Source: Sphingobacteriales bacterium
Lineage (GTDB): Bacteria; Bacteroidota; Bacteroidia; Chitinophagales; Chitinophagaceae
Reading direction: 5' to 3'
Assembly (NCBI GenBank): GCA_027484425.1
Contig: JAIXSZ010000022.1
Location: forward strand, 1 to 61,633
DNA: 61,633 nt
Shown here: one piece after another, positions 8,496 to 18,177 of the stretch
Numbering within the stretch: the first letter of the stretch is position 1
Layout of the letters: each line of letters starts with the position of its first letter
Notes under the pieces: model-generated
Told to the model about the DNA's origin: nothing
Database searches by the model: none
Seen by the model: only the letters and a program-made list of their open reading frames with translations
Made by a program: the position numbers and the translations under genes

Positions 8496-8623
8496 GCTGA
8501 GCTTCAATATTCAGGTTTCACACTACTATATAATGTGCCAAATGTACACATCATTGCTTTTACACCGCTACATCTAGTTATTATTAACTTCTATTGTTTT
8601 TGCTGTCACTCACACTCAGGCAG

Positions 8624-8654
8624 TTGTGTATTACAGCATATTCATGTAAGTTTG
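8624..8654 (+). promoter_or_regulatory. promoter of asnB
   Basis: TTG at 8624-8626 and TAAGTTTG at 8647-8654 are separated by 20 bases, a full match to the Bacteroidota sigma-A pattern. It lies about 80 bp upstream of the asnB start, in the divergent gap with the deacetylase gene. Confidence 0.65.
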
Positions 8655-8736
8655 ACCGCAGAGAGCAGCAGGGTGGATTTCTGGTTTTTGGGTGAATATA
8701 GGAGTTGCTCTTGGTTTGAGGTTAATTAATAGTATC

Positions 8737-10581
8737 ATGTGCGGAATAGCCGGTTATATAGGTCATAGTAAAGAAACAGGGTTGGCGTTTGCTACCAATG
8801 CCAGCAACTTGCTGAGCCACCGTGGCCCTGACGATAGCGGCATTTACAACGACGAGCTCGTCACACTGCTACATCGCCGGCTATCTATACTAGAGCTGTC
8901 TGCATTAGGCCATCAGCCCATGACCTCATCGTGCGGGCGATACACGATTGTGTTCAACGGAGAGATATATAACCACCTCGATCTCAGAACTCGCTATTTG
9001 TCCCAATACCCATTCAAAGGTCACTCTGATACCGAAACCATTATAGAGCTATTCAGGCTGATGCAGGAAAAAATGCTGCAAGAAATGGTGGGGATGTGGG
9101 CGCTGATAATATGGGACAAACAAGACCAACGTGCCTTTGTGAGCCGCGATCGCTATGGGCAAAAGCCACTTTATGTGCGCCGAACAGCCGATAGCTGGCT
9201 ACTGGCAAGCGAAATGAAACCACTGCTGGCAAAGGGCGAGCATCCTGCCGCCGACAGCACCGCTCTGGTAGAGTATCTGGCACTGGGCAACTACGGTCAT
9301 TTGGGGGTACATACCTTCTTTGCCGATATCAAACATTTTCCGCAGGGGTGCTATACCTGGCTCACAGCCTCACAGCAAACCCTGAACACGCACCCCTACT
9401 GGACACTACCCAACATACCCGAAAAAGACAAAAGACCCTACGATGCCACTGCCAAAAAACAACTGCACGATAGCATAGTAGAAGGCGTGCTATCGCAAAC
9501 ACTGGCAGATGTGCCGGTGGGCATCACACTATCTGGCGGTATAGACTCCTCTATAGTAGCAGGCATATTGGCAGCACACTACGACAAAGAAATACATGTT
9601 TTTACCGCACAGGCACAGGGTAGCCGCTACGACGAATCGAAGTATGTAGATGATGTGATAGCTATGAACAAAAAGGGCAATTTTATTGTTCATAAAAAGA
9701 ATCTGGCGGCACTATCTATAAAGGAAGATCTGGCAAAATATATAGGTATTCAGGAAGAACCCTTTGGCGATCCATCTATAATGGCGCATGGCTTTCTGAT
9801 GACCATGGCTGCTGAGGCGGGTATAAAGGTGATACTAAACGGACAGGGTGCCGATGAGCTGTTTTTTGGGTACAACAATATGGCTCAGGCTATATTGCTC
9901 CGTCAGTTCAAGTCGATGCAGTTGGGTACATTTTACGACAATCTGAACCAGATGAAATTGGGTAAGATGTACATGGCACGTACACTGTTGAAGTCGGTGA
10001 TGCCGGGACTGGAAACCAACCTACGCACCCAATCGAGAATAAAACGCAGAGATATTATAGAACCATCGTTATTGGCAGGGGTAGATAACAGCCTTGTGGC
10101 CCTGTATGACTACAACAACCCCTACGATGTGTGGCGCGAGAGTATATATGGCGTGCATATACCACATCTGGTGCAGTATGACGACCGTAATGGTATGTCG
10201 CAAAGCCTGGAGGGTAGAATGCCGTTTATGGATCACCGCATAGCCGACTGTGTAGCCACCATACGCTCGGCAGATTTTCTGAAACATGGGCTGCGCAAGT
10301 ACTTGCTGCGCGACTCGTGCAGGCAATACTTGCCCGATAGTGTATATAACCGCACCGATAAAATAGGGTTTTACACCCCACTCATAGATGCCATGCGTCG
10401 CGACGAGCAGTGGGTAGCCACTCAGCTACAAACCCGCACCCTGCTACGCCCCGAAGTGTCGAAATCGCTGCTACAAAAGCTTGCTGCTAATGCCATAACC
10501 ACCCCCGAAGCCCTGCAAATATGGCGTGCAGCCTCTACCAATATCTGGATGGATAAGTTTGGGGTGAGGCAGGGTAATTAG
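8737..10581 (+). CDS. asnB: asparagine synthetase (glutamine-hydrolysing)
   Basis: The 614-residue enzyme is class B. MCGIAGYIG at the start gives Cys2, the N-terminal nucleophile of the class II glutamine amidotransferase domain (residues 1-~200; LSHRGPDDSG, VFNGEIYNH). The ATP-pyrophosphatase synthetase domain begins with the PP-loop LSGGIDSSI near residue 265 and has GQGADELFFGY downstream. It makes asparagine (or amidates a related carboxylate) from aspartate, glutamine and ATP. The ATG at 8737 is the only start that exposes Cys2; a longer frame from 8692 would bury it. Paralogues in polysaccharide clusters exist, but no sugar genes adjoin it here. Confidence 0.92.
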   Translation: MCGIAGYIGHSKETGLAFATNASNLLSHRGPDDSGIYNDELVTLLHRRLSILELSALGHQPMTSSCGRYTIVFNGEIYNHLDLRTRYLSQYPFKGHSDTETIIELFRLMQEKMLQEMVGMWALIIWDKQDQRAFVSRDRYGQKPLYVRRTADSWLLASEMKPLLAKGEHPAADSTALVEYLALGNYGHLGVHTFFADIKHFPQGCYTWLTASQQTLNTHPYWTLPNIPEKDKRPYDATAKKQLHDSIVEGVLSQTLADVPVGITLSGGIDSSIVAGILAAHYDKEIHVFTAQAQGSRYDESKYVDDVIAMNKKGNFIVHKKNLAALSIKEDLAKYIGIQEEPFGDPSIMAHGFLMTMAAEAGIKVILNGQGADELFFGYNNMAQAILLRQFKSMQLGTFYDNLNQMKLGKMYMARTLLKSVMPGLETNLRTQSRIKRRDIIEPSLLAGVDNSLVALYDYNNPYDVWRESIYGVHIPHLVQYDDRNGMSQSLEGRMPFMDHRIADCVATIRSADFLKHGLRKYLLRDSCRQYLPDSVYNRTDKIGFYTPLIDAMRRDEQWVATQLQTRTLLRPEVSKSLLQKLAANAITTPEALQIWRAASTNIWMDKFGVRQGN

Positions 10582-10663
10582 TGTTGAGTGGTATGGGTGT
10601 AATGCTTATCTCTTTCCCTATCAAAAGCTATTAGAATTTACAATAACAATAAAATGTATAACA

Positions 10664-10696
10664 ATCCCCCGGCACACTACATGTATACCGGGGAAT
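10664..10696. terminator. hairpin between convergent asnB and YadA/S74 gene
   Basis: CCCCGG at 10667-10672 pairs with CCGGGG at 10688-10693 around a 15-nt loop. On the minus strand it is followed by GGATTGTT. It lies just downstream of the stop of the minus-strand YadA/S74 gene and may serve both genes. Confidence 0.5.
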
Positions 10697-10701
10697 CATC
10701 A

Positions 10702-13700
10702 TTACTTAGCCGCTGTATTTTCTTTGCGCAGTAGTTTTTCTATCTCCTGCATTCTGTTATTGGTTTCTTGCAGATTGGTGGTTAGTTCTGCTTTCAGCAC
10801 ATTTAGTTCGTTGCTTAGTGTGCTATTTTTATTTTCTAGCTGATTGATTTTAGCCTTCAGCGCTTCATTTTCCTTTACCAGTGCTTGTATGGCTATAAAG
10901 CTCACACCCTCCATATCTGCCTGACTGATCGTGGTATCATTGCCCATTGTGCCATACTGGTCTTTGCCAAAGGCAGCATAAAAATCCTGCGCCATAGGGC
11001 CATAGTGGCGGTGTGTGGCAGGGTCTTGCCCTTTATAGTTCCATGATGTGAGGTTAAATTTTGCTATCTTCCTTAAAAAAGCCTCCCCATCTACAGCCGC
11101 AAAGTTTTCTTTTTTGTTGCGGTCACTGATGGTAGCCCATGAGTTGCCGCCTGGGGCGAGCGAAACGCCTACTGTGATTGTAGAGTTAGTATACAGTTTA
11201 TACCCACCAGCAAAGCGCATCATCATTTGGTTGTTAGCATCATTCCCTTGTGTAGTGGTTGACGGACTGGCATCACCTATAGCGAAAGAACCATCCTTGC
11301 CGTTAGTTGTTATTAAGGAGCCCATAGCTGTGGTAAAATCGCCACTAGCAGTGGTTCTATCTCCCATAGCAGTTGAGCGAGTTCCAGTTGCGTAAGTCTC
11401 AACTCCCATAGCTGTAGAATTGGTTCCACTGGCAACAGTGGCAATACCCATAGCTGTAGAAATGGCACCACTAGCTGTAGAATAATATCCAATAGCAGTT
11501 GAATTATCACCTATTGCATAAGTGAAAAAGCCTATTGCGGTTGAATTTATACCGCTTGCATTAGAAGTATTTCCGATAGCTGTTGCATTATTGCCGCTAG
11601 CTGTAGTATTATATCCAATAGATCTTGAATTTGCCCCACTTGCTGTTGTACTACCTCCATAATCGTATTCTGTACCATTTCCTATAGCAAGTGAACCATT
11701 TCCGCTTGCATTTGAAAAATAACCCCAAGCAGTAGCGTTATTCCCTCCGGCAGTAGAAAGACTTCCAAATGCAGTAGAGTAATTGCCTGCAGCAGCTGTT
11801 GTAAATCCGAAGGCAGTAGAATAAATACCTGTAGCATAAGTTTGTCCGCCAATTGCTGTTGACCCAGCACCGCTTGCAAGGCAGGCATGACCAATTGCAA
11901 CAGACCCGAAATTGCTTGCTGTATTGTATTGCCCCAATGCTATGGAGTAGTTCCCTACATTTTCTTTGTCCCATTCATTACCACCAGCCCAGCCAGCTCT
12001 AAACGCTGCCTTGTCTGCATACCACATCATACGGCTTCCGGGGCCACTAATGGGTGGGTTTCCTGGTGTTATTGACTCTACATCTGCAGGTCCCGTAAAC
12101 ACCACACTGCTATCAGCCACATGAAGCTTAGCTGCTGGGGTGGTGATACCAATACCCACTTTGCCAGTATTGGTGTTATGGATGTTAGTGCCACTGGCAG
12201 CCCAGCCTGCGCTGCTACCACCAGCCGCTACGCTATCTACATAGTGTTTGTCTACAAGGCTGCGGTCCGTGAAAGTGCCTGTAACATCACTCATATACTT
12301 AGCTGAGCCCGATTGGGTTATTTCCAGTCCCTTTGTAGCAAATGTATCGTTGTATAGTTTATACCCACCTGCAAAGCGCATCATCATTTGGTTATCGGCG
12401 TCGTTGAGGGTAGGAGGATAATAATTGGATACATCACCGATTGCAAAAGAGCCAGTTTTTTCGTTAGTAGATACATAATTACCCATAGCAGAAGAATACA
12501 TTCCACTTGCTGTAGTGCCATGCCCCATAGCTGTAGAATTAACTCCACTCGCAGTAGTATAACTTCCCATAGCCGTAGAATTTTCGCCGCTTGCATTAGA
12601 AAAAGTCCCCATAGATGTAGATGTCTGTCCACCTGCGGAAGAAAAAAATCCCATAGAAGTAGAGAACCCTCCAGTTGCTGCAGAAGTTCCGAAAGCAGTA
12701 GAGTACTCTCCATTTGCTACCGATGAGCCCATAGCTGTAGAGTGGGGGCCACTTGCTGCAGAGTTATTACCCATTGCAGTAGAATTTATCCCACTTGCAT
12801 TAGATAAGTATCCCATTGCTGTTGAGTTTTCTCCACTTGCAATAGTTTCTCTACCTAACGATGTTGCCCGATCTGCTGAGGCCGTTGTACTTTCTCCCAG
12901 TGCTAATGAAATCATTCCATGTGCTGCATTATTTTTCCCAATAGCAGTTGACCACATTCCGTAAGCTCTTGATTCTCCCAATGATACTGAACTATATCCA
13001 CTTGCTATTGCAAAATGTCCGATTGCTGTCGCATTCAAACCGCTAGCAGTAGGTCCTTCTCCCATTGCTATAGACATAATACCAATACTATCTGCATTCC
13101 ACTGATCATCATAAGCAAATCCAGCTCTAAACGCACCTCGCCCTGGGCTCCACAATAGTCTAGGACCAGTACCATTTACTGGTATAGGTTCGTTTACAAA
13201 TTCTCCCCACATTCCAGGAATACCAGTAAACACCACACTACTATCTGCCACATGCAGCCTCGCGGCAGGTGTAGCCGTGCCTATGCCTACATTACCACTA
13301 TTGCCGTTGTGTATGTTGCTACCACTAGTAGTCCATTGCGATGAGCTACTGCTGGTGCCGGCATACAGGGCATAGGGTACACTCATCATCTGCTGCGTAC
13401 CCATGTCTATGTAGCTACTGCCACCGGTGGGGTCCAGCTCCACCTGCATGTACTTGGCGTTAGTGCCCCAGTTTATGCCACTAAATGTACCAGTTACGGG
13501 TGTGCCCTGTCCCACATTTACAGAGAATAGACCCTGTGCCGTGGTAGTTGTAGTGTGAGTTTCGCTATACACTACTGTACCGTCGGCAGTAGCATCGTGT
13601 ATGCTGAACCTTACAGATACGGCTGTACTTGCTAGTATCGCTCCGCTGCTGTTTCGGGCGGCTGCCTGATAGGGTATGGCTTGTGGTGTTTGTGCAAAAA

Positions 13701-13749
13701 CACCTTTAGTAAGCACTAAAAACAGTGCATATAGTAATGTTTGTTTCAC
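10702..13749 (-). CDS. giant YadA-head-repeat protein with C-terminal peptidase S74 chaperone domain
   Basis: This 1015-residue secreted protein has a signal peptide ending GVFAQ. A conserved N-terminal module follows (TPQAIPYQAAARNSSGAI and onward, residues ~20-140). Then come two long blocks of 14-residue YadA-type head repeats (A-x-G-x-x-S-x-A-x-G), separated near residues 460-590 by a second copy of the linker. At the C-terminus a peptidase S74 domain (ISDRNKKEN) carries the Ser and Lys expected for intramolecular self-cleavage, followed by a coiled coil (KENEALKAKINQLENKN). Phage tail-spike S74 domains trimerise the fibre and cleave themselves off. Start is GTG at 13749; no ATG is available before the signal peptide. 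A close paralogue lies upstream. Confidence 0.85.
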   Translation of the reverse strand: MKQTLLYALFLVLTKGVFAQTPQAIPYQAAARNSSGAILASTAVSVRFSIHDATADGTVVYSETHTTTTTAQGLFSVNVGQGTPVTGTFSGINWGTNAKYMQVELDPTGGSSYIDMGTQQMMSVPYALYAGTSSSSSQWTTSGSNIHNGNSGNVGIGTATPAARLHVADSSVVFTGIPGMWGEFVNEPIPVNGTGPRLLWSPGRGAFRAGFAYDDQWNADSIGIMSIAMGEGPTASGLNATAIGHFAIASGYSSVSLGESRAYGMWSTAIGKNNAAHGMISLALGESTTASADRATSLGRETIASGENSTAMGYLSNASGINSTAMGNNSAASGPHSTAMGSSVANGEYSTAFGTSAATGGFSTSMGFFSSAGGQTSTSMGTFSNASGENSTAMGSYTTASGVNSTAMGHGTTASGMYSSAMGNYVSTNEKTGSFAIGDVSNYYPPTLNDADNQMMMRFAGGYKLYNDTFATKGLEITQSGSAKYMSDVTGTFTDRSLVDKHYVDSVAAGGSSAGWAASGTNIHNTNTGKVGIGITTPAAKLHVADSSVVFTGPADVESITPGNPPISGPGSRMMWYADKAAFRAGWAGGNEWDKENVGNYSIALGQYNTASNFGSVAIGHACLASGAGSTAIGGQTYATGIYSTAFGFTTAAAGNYSTAFGSLSTAGGNNATAWGYFSNASGNGSLAIGNGTEYDYGGSTTASGANSRSIGYNTTASGNNATAIGNTSNASGINSTAIGFFTYAIGDNSTAIGYYSTASGAISTAMGIATVASGTNSTAMGVETYATGTRSTAMGDRTTASGDFTTAMGSLITTNGKDGSFAIGDASPSTTTQGNDANNQMMMRFAGGYKLYTNSTITVGVSLAPGGNSWATISDRNKKENFAAVDGEAFLRKIAKFNLTSWNYKGQDPATHRHYGPMAQDFYAAFGKDQYGTMGNDTTISQADMEGVSFIAIQALVKENEALKAKINQLENKNSTLSNELNVLKAELTTNLQETNNRMQEIEKLLRKENTAAK

Positions 13750-13769
13750 AATTTAAATATTTTGCAATG

Positions 13770-13777
13770 CAAATCTA
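13770..13777 (-). promoter_or_regulatory. putative -7 box for the 1015-residue YadA/S74 gene
   Basis: On the minus strand TAGATTTG lies about 20 bases upstream of the GTG start. It matches TAnnTTTG. No clear -33 TTG is visible. Confidence 0.4.
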
Positions 13778-13804
13778 AGTTGTGAATCTGAAAATTTGAC
13801 ATTA

Positions 13805-15664
13805 TTATTTTGAGGCTGTATGTGCTTTCAACATTTTCTGTTCCAGTATTTCTATTCTATTGGTTAGTTCTGCTTTTAGTTCTTTGTTTTCAGTAGATAG
13901 CTGATTGATTTTTGCTTTTATAGCTTCATTCTCCCTCACCAGTGCCTGTATAGCCACAACGCTCACGCCCTCCATATCTGCTTGACTGATGGTGGTATCA
14001 TTGCCTATAGTGCCATACTGGTCTTTGCCAAAGGCAGCATAAAAATCTTGTGCCATAGGGCCATAATGGCGGTGTGTAGCAGGGTCTTGTCCTTTATAGT
14101 TCCATGATGTGAGGTTAATATTCGCTATCTTTTTCAAGAAAGCATCACCATCCACAGCCGCAAAGTTTTCTTTTTTGTTACGGTCGCTAATGGTAGCCCA
14201 TGAGTTGCCACCCTCAGCGAGGCTTACGCCTACTGTAGCGATAGCATTAGTGTACAGTTTATACCCACCAGCAAAGCGCATCATCATTTGGTTATCGGCG
14301 TCGTTAACTGTGGGAGTTGAAAAACCCGTTAAGCCATCTCCGCGATCGCCAATAGCAAATGATCCGTTTTTCTCATTTGTAGAAACAAAGGTTCCCAAGG
14401 CAGAAGAATACATTCCACTAGCTGTTGTAAGATATCCCATAGCTGTAGAACGTTCACCGCTTGCTATTGTTTCACTACCCATTGCGGTAGAAGCTACACC
14501 ACTAGCGGTAGCCATTAAACCAATAGCTGCTGAATAACTACCACTTGAAGTAGAATTAGATCCTATTGCAACGGATTCTGCACCATTAGCTATTGTTCCA
14601 TTGCCCATTGCTGTGGAAGCATATCCACTTGCTACAGAGCCTAGCCCCATTGCTGTTGAGTTGCTTTCACTAGCCATTGTTCCATAGCCCATTGCTGTCG
14701 AACTCACACCACTAGCGGTAGTGAAAACTCCCATTGCTGTTGAGTTTTCTCCACTTGCAATAGTTTCTCTACCGAACGATGTCGCCTGATCGCCAGAGGC
14801 TGTTGTGCTGTTTCCCATTGCTAAAGCGTGTGTGCCATAGGATGCATTATTAGCACCTATTGCAGTAGATCGTATGCCGTAAGCACGTGAGTTGCCCAGT
14901 GCCGTCGCGCCCATCCCGCTTGCTCTTGCATCATGTCCTATGGCCGTGGCATTCAGTCCACTAGCAGTAGGTCTTTCACCCATTGCGATAGAATAAGGAC
15001 CAACACTATCTATACTCCACATATTGTCATATGCATATCCTGCTCTAAATGCACCTATTTGTGGTATCCACATCAGTCTATTACCAGAGCCGTTTACAGG
15101 TACATGTACGTATTCCCCGCTCCACATTTCGGTTGGCCCGGTAAACACCACGCTACTATCTGCCACATGCAGCCTAGCTGCTGGGGTAGACGTACCTATA
15201 CCTACTTTGCCAGTATTGGTGTTGTATATGTTACTACCACTGGTAGTCCATTGCGATGAGCTACTGCTGGTGCCAGCGTAAAGGGCATAAGGTACACTCA
15301 TCATTTGTTGTGTGCCCATATCTATGTAGGTACTGCCACCTGTGGGGTCTAGCTCCACCTGCATATACTTGGTATTGGTGCCCCAGTTTATGCTGCTAAA
15401 TGTGCCAGTAACCGGTGTGCCTTGCCCCACATTTACAGAGAACAAACCCTGTGCTGTGGTGGTGATGCTGTGGGTCTCGCGATATTTAATAGCTCCAGTG
15501 GCTATGCTGTCTCTGATGGAAAACCTCACAGATACGGTTGTGCTTGCTAGTATTGCTCCACTGCTGTTGCGGGCTGCTGCCTGATAGGGTATGCCTTGTG
15601 GGGTTTGAGCGTAGCTTTGCTGACAACCCAGTAAGGCTACGATGTACAATAGTATTTTTCTCAT
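13805..15664 (-). CDS. YadA-head-repeat protein with C-terminal peptidase S74 domain (shorter paralogue)
   Basis: The 619-residue paralogue of the downstream gene has the same parts once each: signal peptide (ending SYAQ), N-terminal module TPQGIPYQAAARNSSGAI, one block of YadA-like head repeats (about residues 200-430), GSFAIGD linker, S74 domain (ISDRNKKEN, HRHYGPMAQDFYAAFGKDQ) and a terminal coiled coil. The shared ends are almost identical while repeat numbers differ, so the pair arose by duplication, and the neighbour later doubled its repeat block. Likely a trimeric surface or released fibre. Only 55 bp separate the two genes. No T9SS sorting domain is visible, so the export route past the outer membrane is unclear. 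Confidence 0.85.
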   Translation of the reverse strand: MRKILLYIVALLGCQQSYAQTPQGIPYQAAARNSSGAILASTTVSVRFSIRDSIATGAIKYRETHSITTTAQGLFSVNVGQGTPVTGTFSSINWGTNTKYMQVELDPTGGSTYIDMGTQQMMSVPYALYAGTSSSSSQWTTSGSNIYNTNTGKVGIGTSTPAARLHVADSSVVFTGPTEMWSGEYVHVPVNGSGNRLMWIPQIGAFRAGYAYDNMWSIDSVGPYSIAMGERPTASGLNATAIGHDARASGMGATALGNSRAYGIRSTAIGANNASYGTHALAMGNSTTASGDQATSFGRETIASGENSTAMGVFTTASGVSSTAMGYGTMASESNSTAMGLGSVASGYASTAMGNGTIANGAESVAIGSNSTSSGSYSAAIGLMATASGVASTAMGSETIASGERSTAMGYLTTASGMYSSALGTFVSTNEKNGSFAIGDRGDGLTGFSTPTVNDADNQMMMRFAGGYKLYTNAIATVGVSLAEGGNSWATISDRNKKENFAAVDGDAFLKKIANINLTSWNYKGQDPATHRHYGPMAQDFYAAFGKDQYGTIGNDTTISQADMEGVSVVAIQALVRENEAIKAKINQLSTENKELKAELTNRIEILEQKMLKAHTASK

Positions 15665-15995
15665 TTTTGAGTTTTACCAGTGATGAATGGTTTGGATTAA
15701 CACAGAGAAGATGATTGTTATGTCAAGTGTTTTGCTTGATAATCAGCTATTTAAAAAATTAAAACTACTCTATTGTTGGGCAATTATTTTTATGTTTTTC
15801 AAAATTTGGATACATTTATTTATAAAAGTTGTGTTTAATTTGTTTTGCTGTGTTCTTCATTCAAGTTAAAGAGTATACATTAACAATAGCATTTGTTTTG
15901 AAATCTGATAGTTTGTTTGTCCATTCGGCAATCAAAAAGGCCACATAGGTCATCAACCCACATAGCCTTTGTGAATATTTCCTTATCCGTTTTAT
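15665..15995. other. AT-rich intergenic region
   Basis: 331 bp between two minus-strand genes. It is strongly AT-rich and holds no convincing gene (a 60-codon plus-strand frame is low-complexity and hydrophobic). Its left part should hold the promoter of the 619-residue YadA/S74 gene; its right part holds the hairpin noted at 15934-15970. Confidence 0.5.
15934..15970 (-). terminator. putative terminator of the SOUL-domain gene
   Basis: AAAGGC and GCCTTT form a 6-bp stem with a long loop. On the minus strand the stem is followed by a run of six T. It lies just past the stop of the SOUL gene. Confidence 0.4.
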
Positions 15996-16592
15996 CTACT
16001 CAGTAAACTCTATCTGCACTATTATTTCGTTCTCACGGTTTATAACATCCCAGGGGGCATTGTAGCCCAGATAGGTGTAGCTGCCTATGGTGGTGTAGCC
16101 CATTTCTGCAAGTGCGGTTTTTAGTTCTTCTATTTTGCGGGTCACTTTGTTTTCGTTGGCATATCCCCCAAATTTCAGTGCGGCATAATAGCCCTCTACT
16201 GAGTAGTGTAGTTTCACTAGGCTGTCCTTGGGCTGGGGTAGTTTGTCCATATCATACGCACCCGGCATCACAAAACTCATTTCGCTGCCCTTGTCATTTT
16301 GCGCCATGTGTACGGGTGCCGTCATGGCTATTTTTTCATCCTTCTTGTTGCCACCAAATATATACCCAGCCAGGGTTCTGAAATGGTTGCTGCTATTGCC
16401 CATGTACGTAGCCTCACCCGATGCTACGCTTGCCATGATCACCTTGGGGTAAAACCTGAACTCTACATCGTTGATGGTTTTTACGAGCCTGTATTTCTGA
16501 CGTTCCACTTTGCTGTTTGCGGCATAAGTTAGTGCAGAATATAGTATGAATACAGAAAACGAAACAATAACTACTACTTTGAATACACTCAT
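15996..16592 (-). CDS. SOUL heme-binding family protein
   Basis: The 198-residue protein has one N-terminal hydrophobic segment (MSVFKVVVIVSFSVFILYSA), a membrane anchor or signal. The SOUL domain follows: VEFRFYPKVIMASV, then the F..L..YIFGGNKKDEKIAMTAPV block and APWDVINRENEIIV. SOUL proteins bind heme or tetrapyrroles in some eukaryotes; the bacterial role is not known. I start at the ATG at 16592, preceded by AGAGG, because the longer frame begins with TTG at 16619. Convergence of heme-, iron- and cytochrome-related genes within 6 kb (TonB receptor, di-heme peroxidase) is suggestive only. Confidence 0.85.
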   Translation of the reverse strand: MSVFKVVVIVSFSVFILYSALTYAANSKVERQKYRLVKTINDVEFRFYPKVIMASVASGEATYMGNSSNHFRTLAGYIFGGNKKDEKIAMTAPVHMAQNDKGSEMSFVMPGAYDMDKLPQPKDSLVKLHYSVEGYYAALKFGGYANENKVTRKIEELKTALAEMGYTTIGSYTYLGYNAPWDVINRENEIIVQIEFTE

Positions 16593-16717
16593 ACCTCTTT
16601 GTTGCTTTGATATTTGCAATAATCCATTACAAAATTGGCAACTTTTCCCTTATAAAGGTACCGATAATAGCTACTTTATCGTAAAGTATCTCACAAGTAG
16701 TGTGTTAAAAAACATTA

Positions 16718-17431
16718 TCAGGCAAATCGCTGATACCCCAATACGACGGCAATAATTATCATCACTACCAAGGCTATTTTGGCAAAAAGTTTCATGCGAG
16801 GGTGAGCTGTGGGTGTGGCTAGGATGTAAATACTTCCGCCTGCTACTATACAGCCCATTATTGATCCGCATAGTAGCAGTACGGTTTGGCTGGTGGTAAA
16901 GGCTGCTACCCCACTACATACCATAGTGGTGAGTATTACGGCATTGCGCAGCAATGTGGGCGGCTGTGTAGTGGTACCTACTGTGAGTGGCTTTATGGTT
17001 AGGAGCACCTTCAGTAGTTCATCTCTGTCAGCTATGCCGGCAGGTATGATTATTTGTTTACGACCTGTGCGACTTATGATGGCTATAGATTGGTCGGGCT
17101 GGGTGGCTATGACCGCTATTTTGTCGGTATCTATTGTGGTTGTTTTGTGGGCGGTTTGCAGCGATATGGCCTCTAGGGTTACTGTGAGTGTGTAGCTATT
17201 GAAGTAAGCAGCATTAGCCCTGTAAGATTGTAGGCAGGCTGCCAGTAGTGCCACATGCACTAGTATGATGGCACTTATGATGGTACTTTGCCCCGTGAAT
17301 TGATAGCCAGATACGATATATAATACCAAGACAGACACCACACCTACTACAGTAATGAGCAGTGGTAGCACCACCTTGGTTCGCCTCAGTACTTTATCGG
17401 CATAGGCTGGGGATATCTTGTACGCTTGCAT
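16718..17431 (-). CDS. hypothetical integral membrane protein
   Basis: The 237-residue product has five predicted hydrophobic segments: about 23-42 (VLPLLITVVGVVSVLVLYIV), 50-68, 160-178, 183-205 and 217-234. Between the second and third lies a soluble beta-rich domain of ~85 residues (YTLTVTLEAISLQT, AIISRTGRKQIIIPAGI) that reads like a PH-like or YcxB-type domain. I do not recognise the family with confidence. It is a single gene with its own putative promoter and a 125-bp gap to the SOUL gene. Confidence 0.6.
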   Translation of the reverse strand: MQAYKISPAYADKVLRRTKVVLPLLITVVGVVSVLVLYIVSGYQFTGQSTIISAIILVHVALLAACLQSYRANAAYFNSYTLTVTLEAISLQTAHKTTTIDTDKIAVIATQPDQSIAIISRTGRKQIIIPAGIADRDELLKVLLTIKPLTVGTTTQPPTLLRNAVILTTMVCSGVAAFTTSQTVLLLCGSIMGCIVAGGSIYILATPTAHPRMKLFAKIALVVMIIIAVVLGYQRFA

Positions 17432-17453
17432 GTGGGTATAATCAGTGTGTGGG

Positions 17454-17461
17454 CAAAAGTA
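17454..17461 (-). promoter_or_regulatory. putative -7 box for the membrane protein gene
   Basis: TACTTTTG on the minus strand lies 23 bases upstream of the ATG at 17431 and matches TAnnTTTG. Confidence 0.4.
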
Positions 17462-17658
17462 GTGGATTGTGCAAGAAAAGTGGATTGTGAATCAGAACAA
17501 GCATGAGAAAAGACCCTCACAGCCCTGAACGTACAAGAGTTGCGACGCAACCGACAATGATAGGAGATCGGCTGCTGGTTGCCAACAAAGCCTCCAAGAC
17601 TGAAGCAGATATGGTAGGGTGTAGAATTATTATTACCTTTCAGATTGGGTAGTGTAAT

Positions 17659-18177
17659 ATGTACTTAAAAAAAGCCGGATACTTTCTGTTGTGGGTGCTA
17701 CTGCTGTTGCAGGCGGGTGGCTGGCTGCTGTGCTGTGAGGTGCAGCGGATATGCGCCCACAATGACATGCACCGATCCATACACCGCCGCAATAGACCTA
17801 CGGCTGTGTTGCGGCTTTCGGTGAGTACATACAATAGTCATACGGTGGGCAAGGATGAGCTGCTGCTAGATGGCAAGATGTATGATATATGCAGCGAGCG
17901 CAATGTGGGTATAGATGAAGTGCTACTGACAGTGGTGCGCGACAAAAAAGAAGAACGTGCTATAGCCAATAAAGGTAAAGTAATGGGCGACAAAGACCCC
18001 GACGGGCAGCTACCCAGAGTGGCTGCACAACTGATGGAGGTGGTGTATGTGTTGCCGGCCATATATGCATTACACACCGACTGGCACGACGAGAGGACTA
18101 CAATAGTCTGTGTTGAAAATTGCTCTTTTCTTTCAAGGTATCCAGATATAGTGGCTCCCCCGCCATGGATGGTGTAA
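17659..18177 (+). CDS. small membrane-anchored protein upstream of a TonB receptor
   Basis: The 172-residue protein has an N-terminal hydrophobic segment (YFLLWVLLLLQAGGWLLCC) and then a soluble part with His/Cys-rich ICAHNDMHRSIHRR, the block DELLLDGKMYDICSER, and VLLTVVRDKKEERAI. Small proteins with a similar D-x-x-x-DGKxYD core are often found directly before TonB-dependent receptors in Bacteroidota; this is recollection of a recurring arrangement, not a named family. It reads in the same direction as the receptor 200 bp downstream and is likely cotranscribed. A weak -7 box TACCTTTC lies at 17634-17641. Metal-related function is plausible given the His/Cys cluster but unproven. Confidence 0.6.
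   Translation: MYLKKAGYFLLWVLLLLQAGGWLLCCEVQRICAHNDMHRSIHRRNRPTAVLRLSVSTYNSHTVGKDELLLDGKMYDICSERNVGIDEVLLTVVRDKKEERAIANKGKVMGDKDPDGQLPRVAAQLMEVVYVLPAIYALHTDWHDERTTIVCVENCSFLSRYPDIVAPPPWMV

Noticed and set aside
15687-15869. 60-codon hydrophobic plus-strand frame
   Set aside because: AT-rich, low-complexity translation of an intergenic region with no ribosome site.
17490-17640. Possible cobalamin or other riboswitch upstream of the TonB gene group, with GTTGCG-A-CGCAAC palindrome
   Set aside because: No conserved B12-box or other known riboswitch core could be recognised.
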